Shown in pieces: positions 35,301-47,200 of a DNA stretch of 64,000 nt; position 1 is the first letter of the stretch, and the number at the start of each line of letters is the position of its first letter. The position numbers were made by a program, and so were the translations under genes. This DNA comes from Pyronema omphalodes (lineage: Eukaryota; Ascomycota; Pezizomycetes; Pezizales; Pyronemataceae), in the NCBI GenBank assembly GCA_024516155.1, contig JAJJXM010000007.1, forward strand, positions 372,001 to 436,000. Reading direction: 5' to 3'. The notes beneath the pieces are model-generated. The model saw only the letters and a list, made by a program, of their open reading frames with translations. It was not told the DNA's origin and did no database searches.

Positions 35301-35430
35301 GATTCCGTGAAGCTACAGTTTGCCATTCCGGGAAGGTTGATTCCGAAGGTGGCCAACTGAGGAGCGACATCGGTGTATAGATATCGGAGTATCTCCGGTG
35401 GTAGATTCCGCCGACAACTAATCCATGCAT
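32347..35430 (-). CDS. CorA-like membrane module fused to ankyrin repeats, copy A (frameshifted in 5' exon)
   Basis: Minus-strand exons 34677-34417, 34357-34277, 34225-34196 (30-nt microexon) and 34131-32347 all join in phase 0. They encode a helical region (DKAAEAASELENM...ISKKVDSLFQR), then a first membrane helix LSWITFIFLPLLFVASL, the loop YGMN, and a second helix FYIGAPVFLAVMAAVSIL. This helix-YGMN-helix order is the signature of CorA-type magnesium channels. A roughly 45-residue linker leads to about 12-13 ankyrin repeats; repeats 2-11 are almost identical 35-residue units. The upstream exon (35430-34742, MHGLVVGG..., FRIVKAVGTELVFFITEI...) is one base short near 34965-34980 compared with copy B at 62232, which shifts its frame. 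Copy A is therefore broken, starts downstream, or carries a sequence error. A further upstream exon (35700-35566, EAKVGPILLDIEV) has an extra A in an A7 run at 35616-35622. Probable membrane-anchored receptor-like protein; ion transport is uncertain. Confidence 0.75.
32665..33717 (-). repeat. 105-bp tandem repeats encoding near-identical ankyrin units
   Basis: Ten consecutive 35-residue units (one has 36) of the form G.TALQAAA..GHGDIVNRLLDAGADVNA.P...., flanked by more divergent ankyrin units on both sides. The core is almost invariant, whereas the last six or so residues before the next G.TAL differ from unit to unit (EPSDWE, APCLSN, EPGEIN, KPGFDD, DPCWGK, KSGHVN). APCLSN occurs in two units separated by one, suggesting duplication of a two-repeat block. 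The antisense frame over this region is also open, which is a by-product of the repeat. Confidence 0.9.
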
Positions 35431-36089
35431 CAGACACAGGCCCAGAGAAATATTTCTGATTGTAGACGCAATACATAATCATTATCATGGCATCAGGCGC
35501 CTAAAAATACATAATGTCAGTACTTTTTGTACAAAACGCAGCTCTATGTTCAATTGCCACATACCAATAGGAGCGTGTGTACTGCCTCTAATTCTGATTT
35601 CCCTCTGACTGAGTATTTTTTTGTCATTGACTTCGATGTCCAAAAGAATTGGCCCGACTTTCGCCTCTGCAGATGATGACGATGAGTTGCACTTTGTCAT
35701 GGATACACGATTTTTTCGTTATGTGCAGCGGCGGGGTTGTAGGATGGGTAAGACCGAGAGTGAGTGGGAGGGGCGTCTAGATATGTAACTACTCACAATC
35801 TTGTAGAGTAAATGGATTAAAGTAGAGCGAATCGCTGTAATACATGTACAAGAAGCGTATGTACGTGCTTGTTTCAGAATCTGACGACTGAAATGCTCTC
35901 ATCTGACATAGCGGTACCATATATTCCACAGTCATCTGCAATGGGAGCTCGTCCAGCCAAACAAAATATCCAATCAAAGACAAGTATAGTGATCAGTGTG
36001 ATTATTGGTATGCATTTTGAGATTGTGCCGTCTGCCGACTTTGCAATCCTATCAAAAACAACAGCTTGCAAATATGCAGTGCCGCAAGC
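33728..36089 (-). repeat. Inverted duplicated block, copy A
   Basis: This block matches 61581-64000 in opposite orientation, with many substitutions but co-linear exons and introns and 1-nt indels. It covers the 5' flank and the 5' half of the CorA-ankyrin gene. Upstream flank landmarks shared by both copies include gcactgcata, caatctca and catatctagacgcccctccc. On the 36-kb side the match stops at the end of the TIR element at 36090. Confidence 0.85.
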
Positions 36090-36866
36090 AGACCTCCCAA
36101 CCGTATAGCCAGTTTACCGGGTAAAATCCCAAACCAGGTGAACTGAACTGACAATTCACAGTTACTTGGTGCAGTTTTAGTGTCCCGGATACACAGTTGG
36201 TTCAGGTTTGAGGGGTCCATGGAACCATGTAACTTCATTGCACTGATTAAACGAACTCGATAAATACAAACCAGTTCAACCACATCGGGAACCAGTGCAT
36301 GCAGGAATAAATAATGTAGTGAACCTCGTTTGAACCCACCGGTGGCCAAGCCTGCCAGTATATCAACCCTCCTTATCCTACCAGCTTCTGGTAACTATAT
36401 TTCCCAACCTCCACAAAATGGCAGTGAACATGCTCTCAGTTTCCGCGATGGCTGCCGCGTCTGAGCTGCTGTTCTCCAACTGCAAGCGGATCATTATATC
36501 GGACCGCCATTCAATGCAGGCAGATACTCCGAGGCCATTGAGGGGCTCAAGAGCTTCAATCGTAGGCATCATTTATGATTATTTCTGGCGACCCAATTAG
36601 GTAGCATTGTGTTATGTATACACTGAATAATATTTATTGCCCCTTCATAAACCAATTCCTCTGGATAAACCAGTTTTCGCAGTTTTGAACAGTTCACCTG
36701 GTTTGCCAAGCCTTGCATTCAGTTAACTACATAGTTTGCGCAGTTTAACCAGCTTATACTACTGACAGTAAACTGAACCGGGTCGCCGCACAGTTCTCAT
36801 ATTCCAACAGTCCGTACAGTCCGTTTTGGACGTCATCTTGAACTGATTTGTACGACTGGGAGGTCT
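36090..36866 (-). mobile_element. Short TIR element, copy 2
   Basis: Inverted copy of the element at 12849-13624, of nearly the same length (777 bp). Termini are AGACCTCCCAACCGTA on the left and, read from the other end, AGACCTCCCAGTCGTA on the right. The body matches copy 1 in reverse complement, with scattered substitutions. It encodes no transposase. It directly abuts the duplicated CorA-ankyrin block. Confidence 0.75.
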
Positions 36867-38864
36867 GGTCGCACTTAGGGTTTAGGTGACTAGCAGATGG
36901 AAGTGGAACTTCCGTATAGGGTATATCTTCTGCCGTAGCTGTGTAGAGCTGAATCAATGTCGTTTTCTCCATCTCTACTTTTCTCTAATAATCTCATTCG
37001 ACACCACCAATCCTCTTCCGTCTCCGTCTCCAAAATTGCCCACCAGTCTCACCAAGATTCCTCCCAAATCTCCAGCCATCTCCTCCCACTCTCCATAACT
37101 CTATTTGATCTCCCCTTAATCTCCAAAATCCCTACGACATTAATGACGCTGAAAGACATAGAAAAAGATACAAGAGAGAAAGATGCATACCAGAGAGAAA
37201 GAACAAGTTCCCGCCGTAACCAGTGACATGATGCTGGCGCACTGCATATGCTACGAGTTGCAAGTTGCAAGTTGCATGGCATCAAGGAATAAAGGAATAA
37301 AGGGATAAAGCGACGGATGTAGGTATTCGAACTTCGAAGTTCCTTACATAGGGAATTCGGGTGTAGTAGCGATGCAATTGTCGTAGCAGTGGTGATGCGA
37401 TAGTGGTTGTGATAGTGGTTGTGATATTAAGGTGATGTTAAGGTGATGTTAAGGTGATGTTAAGGTGATGTTAAGGAGATGTTAAGGAGATGTTAGGGCT
37501 TAAGGTGAGGTTAAGGTGAGGTTAAGGTGAGGTTAAGGTGAGGTTAAGGTGAGGTTAAGGTGATGTTAAGGTGATGTTAAGGTGATATTGGGGCTTAAGG
37601 TGATACCAGGGCGATTCATGGGGCATGATAAAACATTACGGCAGCAGCAAAACTAGCAACCGATACGACACGATAAGAAAAAAAAATACGATAAAAAGTA
37701 AAAGCTTTAATTTCATTCCACCCTATCATCCCTAATATCCATCCATCCATCATCAAATCCAATCCCTAATAACATAACCATCAATATATCCATCCATCAT
37801 TTACAAAAGCACAAAATACAAAAAAATTCCAAAACAAGCCACCCAAAAAGTCATAACAAAAGCAAAGCAAAAGGCCAAATAAAACAAAAGGAATTTCCCA
37901 ATACCAAGACCTAACAATCCATTACCCTAGTACAAGATAAAAAGCCAAAAAAGAAAAAAAAAACATAGATAAAGAAATCCCCCCTCCCTTTCCCCGGCGT
38001 GTGTTTCCATCCCATTGCATTCCAAATATTCCAATATAACATAACCTAGCCTAGCAAAAAGGCACATACAAAAAAAGAGGTAGTAACAATAAGAAAAACA
38101 AAACAAAAGAAACAAGTTATTTTTCAAACCAGCCGACGAAAAATCCATCAAAAAGCTATATACCGAAGAAAATAAAAAAAAAAAAAAAAAAAAGCATTCA
38201 CTCCGCGTTCGTAGAAACAAAAAAGAATAAACATTATCTTAACCCATTAACAAGCGAAAAACCAAAACCAAAAAGGCAAAGACAAAAAACAAGGTGCGTA
38301 TGTATCTCTGTTGTGTGTGAAATGTGTGGTGTGTTAAAACCTTCATACCGCCTTTTTGTAAATACAATCTTTCAAATCATGACTCATTTGGGGTTTTTTG
38401 TTTTTTTCTAAAATTCTCATATTTCCACAGTGGGTGACTGTACTTTATTCAGCCTGTTGTTGAGACCTCTTGTTTTCTAGTTGAGGGGAGGGTTGTAGGG
38501 TGTTAGGTATTGGGTGTTGATTTTTGAGAATTTCGGAGGGGAGAGGGGGGGAAGTAGGATTTTCTGAGGGGGAGATGGTGAGAGTCGAAGTTGTCGGTTG
38601 TAATTTTCAGCGGGATAAAAGTGTTGAGAACTTTTTTACCATACGCGGCGGTTACCGGTGTGGTTGAACAAAGGAAATCCGGAGTCCAAAGTTGACAAAG
38701 GAGAGAGAGAAAAAAAAATATCGGCAAACTTCTCCTGTTATGGAGAAGAACTCTCGGAGAACGTTATCTGGTGACATAATGTGGGTAGTTATCGAAGATA
38801 GTGTGATGTTATCGAATCCGCCCGGGGTCGATAATTAATGGGGCGATGGGTGATTGGTCATGAT
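36867..38864. other. Gene-free stretch with an 11-bp minisatellite
   Basis: Contains a gttaaggtgat/gttaaggtgag 11-bp repeat array at about 37424-37585, then A-rich sequence (37620-38300, including an A-run near 38170) with no supported gene. The end is the 3' flank of the Zn2Cys6 gene. Confidence 0.6.
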
Positions 38865-40269
38865 TTAATAATGAGCAATTCCTCTGCGAGCACGGTCTAA
38901 TCACATATCTCATTAGCGCCTATTCCAAACCGCCAAAAACGAACATAAAAAAAACCAAAAGCTCCGCGAACCGACAAAAAAATATTGATGTCAAGAGTAC
39001 CCAGTAGATCTTAACCAAAAATTTTCAAGTGGCAACGCGAGTGACTCAACATGAAGGAGATCAAAGCTTACCAAGCATATCCTCATCATACAACAAATCC
39101 TGTAACCCCCCATTGTGCTGCTGTTGATGATGCTGTTGCTGCTGATGCTGGTGATGTTGTTGCATACCTTGCTCCTGATAGTGCCCCACAACCCTCGGTT
39201 GAGGATGATGCATTGCAGCCGGGGCCGGAATACCGCTCGTCATCCCGGCATACGTCACCGGCCCACTTGTAGCTGGATACCCCTGATTCGCCACGCCTGA
39301 AACCATCTCATACATTGGAGGTGATAGAGTGGGCTGCATTGGCTGTGATTGAGGTGGCGCAGAATAGTGTTGGGGTGCTGGGGGGTAGCCACTGTTGTCA
39401 TATTCCGATAGTGGCGAGAGAAGCATTGGAGATTGTTGTTGCTGAGGAGGCATAGAGACGTGAGAGTAGGGTGATTTGTGGTAGCTTACAGCTCCAGGTG
39501 ATGGTGTACCATAGTGCTGATGCTGCTGTTCTCGCGGGTGGTGGTGCTGCTGTGGTGATGGGATGGGAGGAATCGGAGAGTGGAAGCGAGGTTGTGATAC
39601 GGCGGAGTACGGGGAGGACATGGCGGAGGAGGATTGCGGTGATCGGGTATCGAGTCTATGCGGACCGTGGGATTGGTGTGACGGTAGACCAGGGCGGGGA
39701 CTTGGGGCGGAGATGGCGGATTGAGGAGCACTCAATGGCAGTGAGCTTGTTCTCGAAGCTGCGCTCATAGCAGTTCCAGCAGAGTTGGGGGCTTCCATAT
39801 TAACGAAATCATAGCTAGTGATTAAACTCAGCTTATTCGCCGGTGGACTATGAATTCTCTGTCCATAGTTTGGTGTTCCAGCTCCAGATGTCCGTAGTTT
39901 CCTCGCTTTCTCTTCCGCAGTTTGGTTTTTCTCCTCCCTCTGTTTCGAAATACGGTCCTTACGTTGTTGCTCGGTAACCGCGTTTAGAACCGGTAATGAC
40001 ATCCCACGAAGCTTTCCTCGGGAAGCTACGCCGACTCCCCAGGTTAGCTGCGTTCTGTAGCCCTTGCATGTCTGGTTGCTGTCAAGGCATGGGCCGCAGT
40101 AGGGACGCCGCCGGTCGCATTTGATGTTGAGGGAGCTGCAGGAAAAGCAATCTTCCGCGGCACCGGTTGCGGGGGCTCTGCGGCGGCGTTTTTTCGTGGG
40201 GGACGTGGGATGCGGGGTGTTGGCGGCGGGAAGGGGGGAAGTGGAGGGTGGTAGTAGTGCGGTGGACAT
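38865..40269 (-). CDS. Zn2Cys6 binuclear-cluster transcription factor
   Basis: Fungal-type DNA-binding regulator. Exon 1 (40269-39072) and a short exon 2 (38896-38865) flank a 175-nt intron (GTAAGC donor, GCTAAT branch site, GATTAG acceptor), giving 409 residues. The zinc cluster is C41-x2-C44-x6-C51-x6-C58-x2-C61-x6-C68 (CFSCSSLNIKCDRRRPYCGPC), preceded by a basic KKRRRR and followed by a conserved WGVGVASRGKLRGMSLP linker. A basic, possibly coiled segment (QRKDRISKQREEKNQ) comes next. The rest is Pro/Ser/Gln/His-rich, with poly-Gln and poly-His runs typical of activation regions, ending QDLLYDEDMLDRARRGIAHY. There is no recognisable middle homology domain. The start at MSTALL is preferred over an in-frame upstream ATG at 40341. 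An in-frame 48-nt GTAAGC...CTCAG segment inside exon 1 (near 39487) could be alternatively spliced. Confidence 0.85.
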
Positions 40270-42237
40270 GGCGGCGATGTGAAAGTAGCTTTTCGAGGTT
40301 TGATTTTTGTTGTATTCGGACACGAAAACAAGTAAGATCAAACAAATATAGACAGAAACGGTATCCTATATTATATGAGGTGTGTGATTATAAACTTTTT
40401 TTTGTCTTGTGTGCTGAATTAAAACAAATTCTGCGTAAACACGAAGAAACACGGGTGAATGCAGTAAGTGAGTGAGTGAGTGAGGTATATGATGAGGTAC
40501 AGCACGCGATTAGTTGATGCTGGTTGGCTCCCTCTTTCCAATAATGACGCCGTGATTTCGACAGTGCGGTGATGCGATGGTGCTGCCTTATTTTTTTTAA
40601 ATGCCTCTAAGAGTGCGCAACGCAAGTGGCGGCGGCGATTCGCTAAGTCGTCGACTATTGCAGGCGGGAGTGGCGTAGGGAGGTAGGGTCAGGTCGAGTC
40701 TCAACAGGCTGTGAATTTCTTACTCCTCCGGCTGGTATTAACGTAGATTGATGGGTTGCTCTTCAACGATTGTAATGTTGGTATGTGATTGGATGCACTG
40801 TAAGAGAGTTGTTCTGCGAAGGTCGACGCGGATGGTGTTTCGTTGGATGAGAGGGGGAGGTGAACCACAGGTCGATGTCAGCACTTCATTCCTGGAATTG
40901 ACGAACAGAATCCGAGAGATTGAGTGGGATGGATGGGTGGAGAAGGAGGGGGGAAGCTTCTTGAAATAAACCGAGATGTGCGAGTCCGAGGAACAGGGGG
41001 ATGGGTATGCAGCCAGATATGTGGGTGCGTGGGTGGGAAAATAACGAGAGCGAGTGTATTACAAAGGTTGCATAGTATTTTTTGGAGAGCGTATAGAGTG
41101 TGCTTGTATCTAGCTAGGAGCAATTATTTACTGCTACAAATAGAACAGCTTGAGAGGGGGGGGGGGGGGGGGATATATTGGCAGTTTGTTTACGAGATAT
41201 CTCCTTTAATGATTGAGCCTTGAAGGCCGATTGAGCATACCATCCATAATCGACGCATTGAGGGAGAGGATGTCTCACAGTAAAGTGCGTTTTGAAGTGG
41301 GCGTGTGTTGCTGCTGGTGAATAATTCCCCATGAGACCTGTTCCTCAAAATCTCATCGATTCTGCCCGTCCCTGGCTGAACACACCAACACCGCGGACGG
41401 ATATTCCAGTTGACAGTTGAGACGGGAGGGATCAGGCAATCGCCCTGCACACCAACACTGCAGTCGATAACTGACTTACTTGACCGACTGACTGACCTGA
41501 CTGCACTGCAGGAAACCAGAATCCATAACCCGGAGGGGGCCGTTACATCTTTTAGCTCCCTTCAAGATCGGCTCATCCGAGCCCTGTACCCTTTCCTTGT
41601 GGATGGATGGCCAGCGTATGAATCTGCTACATAAGTGGCTGGGCTAGCTAGACACAGAACTGACACCTTGGCTTTGGTGATGAAGCATGAAGGAAAGGAT
41701 ATTGCTTCCCCTGTGGACGGGGATTACAGGCTGTTAGTAGGGAAGCAGGGACAGCCTGGGATGGTGTATGGGTATGGGGTGAGAAAGGATGGGATGGATG
41801 GGAAGGGGGAGGGATGGGGGAATAGCCTTTCATGGGGGGGAGGGGGAGTGGGAGGGGGCTAAAGGGTTCTGACTTTCATGCAAGTGTTGAAAATAAGTGG
41901 TTCTTCGGTAGTGTGTGAGGAAAAAGTGAGAGGATCGATATTTAGGTTGGGATTAGAGATTCGGTGTGAAGGGGTGTTGAATAAGTGGTTCACATAATAA
42001 TTAGTTTTTGATATGGATGTTTCCATCGCTCGTGTCCGGCATGATCTCGCCGTTGCAAACCACATTTTAGACCTGGCTTAATTTTTTTTTTTGTTTTGAG
42101 TGGTATTGGATTATTCATAGCTTCCTTTCTTCAATTGCGGGGAAGCTCTTGTGGAGTATAAAATGCAGATTTTACATCACGACATCGTATTGGTCGATTT
42201 TTTACAGTTAACAGCGTAGTTTTGTTCTCTTTGCTCG
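40270..42237. other. Gene-free stretch
   Basis: Upstream region of the Zn2Cys6 gene and mixed sequence with a G-run at about 41156-41172 and GGGA-rich sequence near 41765-41860. No supported gene. Confidence 0.4.
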
Positions 42238-42459
42238 ATGCTGTTGCTGCTCATGCTGCTATTCGATGCTAACAGCCTGGCTGCCCCACATGCTAGCATC
42301 AGCTACAAGACCTTGCAGCCCATCTCTGGCGCGCCCGTTACTGCCGCCGGCACGGTGAGCATCTGGGACATGATTGGATAGGTCGGAGTATCATTCATCA
42401 AATAACTCGCTGAAATAACTTCTACTATCACGAATTCATTTCGCAGGACAGTTACTAGG
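42238..42459 (+). CDS. Possible very small secreted protein
   Basis: Low-confidence gene. An ATG at 42238 opens MLLLLMLLFDANSLAAPHAS, a hydrophobic start with an Ala-X-Ala-like region resembling a signal peptide, then a short polar stretch to AAGT. A GTGAGC at 42355 and a TTTCGCAG ending near 42447 could be an intron joining DSY and a stop, giving about 42 residues. A TATAAAA lies about 80 bp upstream (near 42158). Without the intron the frame stops after VSIWDMIG (48 residues). No family recognised; transcription evidence would be decisive. Confidence 0.25.
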
Positions 42460-45400
42460 CAACCTCTGGTACAGTATGTATTTTACATATTAGTAACGCG
42501 TCACGATGAAAGTTTTTTTTTTCCTTTCCTTTCTTTTCGGCGTCAGGAGGTGGCAGAGTAAAGTAACGTAGTTTTCCCCTAACTTCTTTACAAATCATAC
42601 ACAGCTAACATCGCGACTAAACATCCCCTTAGGCTTTACTTTGTTCCTTCACCTCCGCAGGATCTCCGAAGTAAGTTGAACTCCGCCGTGGTTACCGCCG
42701 ACTAAATAAGTATCCGGTCTGCATGGCTTCTTGCAGACATCACATTTCTCTACGCTAATCAGGAGTGCGGGAAATTTCAGGAACTAGCGAAGCAACAAAG
42801 TATGCGAGCAGCGCGACGAGAAGCAGAGGGAAGAGATATCGGGGGTGAAGAGGGAAGAGGGAGCGAGGGAGCGAATGAGGGAGCAAAGCAACGAACGAAT
42901 GAACGAAGGAATTAAGAACGGAAGGGTAAGAGAAGCAAAATGTTACCAGGGTATTTTATATGCCATCTACAAAGGCTTAAACTTGAAGCGTCGTTCAGTA
43001 TAGCTATGGCATTACATTTTCGGTGCATAATTTCACGAGGGGATGCACCCGAGAGGCCTTGTTCGACATTTTGGATTTTGGGGTGAGCGAGCAGCAGTCT
43101 CAAGTGTCACCCGGACTATCACCTGCCAGGGCAACTAATACTGGGGGGGGGGGGGGGAGGGGAAGGGATCCGTAGCTCGCAGCTCGCAGCTCGCAACTCT
43201 CGTCGTCTTTCGTCTCGATGGTGCTAACGGTCGTCTGCTAGCCTTGTGCGATGGGATGGATGGATGAGCAAGTTAGTTTGAGTTTCCAGGGGCGATTTTA
43301 GTATCGCGCCATATCATCTCCCCCCCCCCCCCCTCCCCCCTAAGTTCGCGGATGGCCTTGTGCTCCTGGCGCAGCCCTCCCACCGCCTGTGTGTCTGATT
43401 CAACCCAACCAAAGGGAGCCAAAGGCAACCAAAGGGAATCTAAAGGAACCTAAAGGAACCAAAGGAGACCAAAGGGATCAAAGGGGATCAAAGGCAGCCA
43501 AAAGGAACCTAGGGGCCGAGGGAAGTGAAAGGAACTTACATACGACTGTGTCAAGCATTTGATCCGTCTGACTAGTAAATATTTTAGTAGTAGACTGACT
43601 AAATAAATAAACTAATCCCCATTGGGATTTTTGAAATGTGCTTTTTTCTCGAAAAGAAAAATTACTGTAGCTTCATATTTTTCTTTATCTTTATGATATT
43701 GTAAAAATAAAAAAACAAAAACGTAAAAAACATCATACCCGGTCCATTCCCGTATTTAAATTCTCCCTATCGTGATATATCTCATATCTACAACTAAATC
43801 ACCAAATCACTAAACACACCGCAGTACATACCGACATAAAAAAAAGGGGGGGGGAGGGGGGGTACAGAGGTATGTACATAACATCCACCACAACAAATTC
43901 CAAAGACAGGATACATAAGCAACATAAGATGCTGAGGATATAATTTCGTGGGGGCAGCCGCTCAGGCCAGTCGTATCTTGAGAGTACATACAGTATTTTA
44001 AAGTATCTTGGCGTACATACATATCATTAGTAACGAGGTATGTATGTATGTATGTATGTGTACACAGTATCTGCCGCTTTAAAAAAATCTTCAATGGAAT
44101 CTGGGTTGTATTACTAATACCACTACCCTTTGCATATTACAGTTTCAAGATCAATTGAAGAGATGTCATCTAGCCCGGAATCATCTAGCCTGGTATTAAG
44201 TATCATGATCCGCGGGGTTTAAAAACAATTTCTACATACGTAGAAAAGTAAACGCCGGCGTGTCGCAGGTGATATAGAATACAAAATTAAACGATAGCCG
44301 CGGGCAATAGAAGGAGATTTCCGGAGAGTGGCTTTTATAGCCACGGAATCCCACGCGGTACAAGCTGCGGCGAAAACCCGAAGAAGAGATGACAGACAAG
44401 TGGTGGGTTAACTACCATATAATTTCCTCGGCGGCCTCGGTGAAGGTCGAGAGAGGAAGAGGTGAGGAAATATTGATTACATATTTGAAATTTAGTTCAA
44501 TATAACTCCACAGCGGAAAAAAAAAATTGACGTTACAAAGCCGCAAGTACCGTCCGGTCATCATCATCAAATGGTTTTGAGTATTGAGTGACAAGACCCG
44601 GACGAGGCCGAGAACTAGCTTCAAGCTTCTAGCTTCATACAAGCACCCAAAGTTGAAACCGTCGCTCGCTGGAGCCTGGAGTTGTCTGGCGTGCCTGGGT
44701 TGCCCGGAGTTCATGCATGCATGCATGCATGCATGCTTTTCTTTTCGGCTTCGGCTTCCAACCGCTGTTTCACGAAAGGGAAAGGGAATGGGCTATGTGG
44801 AAGGTTCAAGATGGAGGATCGCAAATTTTATTTATATGGTGTATACACCATACACCATACGGCAGCGCAACATGCAATTCACAGCTGAAGTCTAGATTTC
44901 GAAAGCTGGAAGCCTGAGGAGATTCGATATAAGTTGAGTTGAGTTGAGATGATAAGTTGAGTTGAGTTGAGATGATAAGTTGAGTTGAGTTGAGATGATA
45001 AGTTGAGTTGGTAAGTTAAGTTGGGCTCGACGGACCAGGCACATTGGAGTCTGATGATGATTTATACCGGTACGACCGGATGCTAACATATTAAAAATCA
45101 AAAATCAAAAATCGTCACCATTCCATTGTGTTTATATTTGTATTTGTACGACTGTATGTACAGATATGTAACACCACAGTAAAATAAAGTAATTCATAAT
45201 TCGATATTACTATTGGGTTCTTTTGCGACTCTGAAAGTGGCCGGTTTACGGTTGCTTCAACATCTCCCGTCTCACCATCCCCTATTTCACTAGCTGACAA
45301 TCTGTGTGTAGTATGCTGGCTAGATGCATAACTTTCGTTCTTTGAAGGTTCCATGAACATCCTTTTCCGTCATGTCCTGAAAACGTTCCAGGACTTAAAT

Positions 45401-47200
45401 CGCCAGCGATATTAATTTTTGAGTTGATCCATCTGATATTTTGATTGGAGAACCTATGTAGGGAGGGAACCGAATGGTAACGCAGGGTTCAATATGAGGC
45501 GTCGAAGGTAAGGGTGAGGGTGCACACAGACATGAGAGAGTGTAAGCCCATACATACATATCACGGGTGGGAATAAACTCCACCAACCCATAGCTGCGGC
45601 ATGAAGATTTTGATATTGACATTTCTTTTCATTTCTTTGTTTTTTTTTTAAGGTTCCTTTCCCTTGAGCCTCATAGTTGTCTTCTATCAGCACAACAGAA
45701 CCTTCTCTCAGACCAACCAGAAGGAAAAAAAGTAATTTCATCCATGCATCTGACTTATGCTCATCTCCAGGGAATCACGACACCTATACATATGCATCAA
45801 CATCAACCGTCTGTCTTGTATGCATGTCTGTACTCATATTTCTTTTTTAAAATGATGAGGAACCTCGTCGTCTCGTCTCTTGCAGCAAAGCAACGCTAAA
45901 ACAGATGATATGATGTGAGAGCTTATCAGCCCAGCCCGGCTCGTTAATAACATACTTTAACTATGTATAACTACTACTAGTACTTTGCCGGCTTCATTCC
46001 GGGATGACTCCGGAAAGCTAGATTAGCTATGTAGCTAGCTTTACAGTCCGCGTTCAGTCCGTGCCGAGCTCGCGTTCAACACCGGACGGACTGGAAAAAC
46101 TTATGTGCCTGTATCATGTATGCCCACCATATGTAAGTTATAGAGCGCCCATATGCGACAGCGGCGGCAGAAGCACGTTACATGTCATTCCAAGGTGTCA
46201 AGACTTTATGATGATGACCATTCGATTCCCCCTTTATGTCATCATTTAGCTTGATTAGAGGAGGACGACGTTAAAGTTTTTTTTTTTAGTTTTGTTCTTG
46301 AAGCGTTACAGGTATTAGGGTATAAATACCATACAATTCTGACGAATGAAAAGGGGGCGGTGACTTATGTGGTTATGTTAAGAGTGGGGATCAAATGCCG
46401 CTGAATATACCGTCGCGTAGAAAATATGATTCATCAGCCTCCTGGAATTATGATTCTGGTTCCGTTCGCCTAGTACACCGGTGAACAGAGCTTGAAGCTT
46501 GAGGCTTTGGAATCGATAGTCCTCATTCATGGAATGGAAAGGTCGGTAGTGGTACGAAAAAGATTCATCATACAGTTCGACTGTACCAGGATACAAGACA
46601 TAAAGGCTGCCGGAGTCCATGTGATACATTGTATTCAACTGTACTTGTGCTTCTTCCGACTTTGTCAAGTTCCACGACATCGCAGGTGCCTGGTCTGATG
46701 CTCGTCGCGTGGGCAGTATAACAAAGTGTGCTGGAAAAACTCATAAATTCCAATTCTTTGAAGTTCTACAAAGCTTGAAGCCTGGAAATCTAGAAACACA
46801 GCAAAAAGTGCTCTTTTTTTTTGATTAATTGACCTATCGGCGCACCTTTTTGAAGCCAATCAAGCCAATCACCAATAGGATGATGTGGTGATTACCATGG
46901 CTTTGGCCACAATATTTGCACTTTAATTCCCTCGCCGAACGCCGAGTTACTGTCGCGGTAAATAAGTTGCAATGCTCTTAGATGCGTGATGTTCGGTTGA
47001 GCTGGGTAAAAGCCATGGTAAGGCAAGGCAAAGAAAAGGAGAACTTTAATCAGCGCCTCTATCATCAAAGGTGCAGTTTCGATAGGGTCGGGTCATCTCA
47101 AGATCCTTGGGCAGCTTGGCAAGCATTTCGCCTGTGTCTCCCTCGGTCTTTTACCTGCCCTTGACAACCTTTTGAATACCTTGGCGATCTTTGGCGGACG
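42460..47200. other. Gene-free stretch with simple repeats
   Basis: No confident gene. Features are a G-run (43143-43157), a C-run (43320-43333), accaaagg-type repeats (43405-43510), a (atgc)n palindromic run at 44714-44738, and a 23-bp repeat ttgagttgagttgagatgataag in about four copies at 44932-45020. A minus-strand frame at 46378-46680 is protein-like but has no domain. Confidence 0.45.

Noticed and set aside
35147..35488. Alternative minus-strand frame of exon 2 in the CorA-ankyrin gene (SDAWISCRRNLPPEILRYL)
   Set aside because: It is open over part of exon 2 but stops before the helical region. The other frame joins the downstream exons in phase 0 in copy B.
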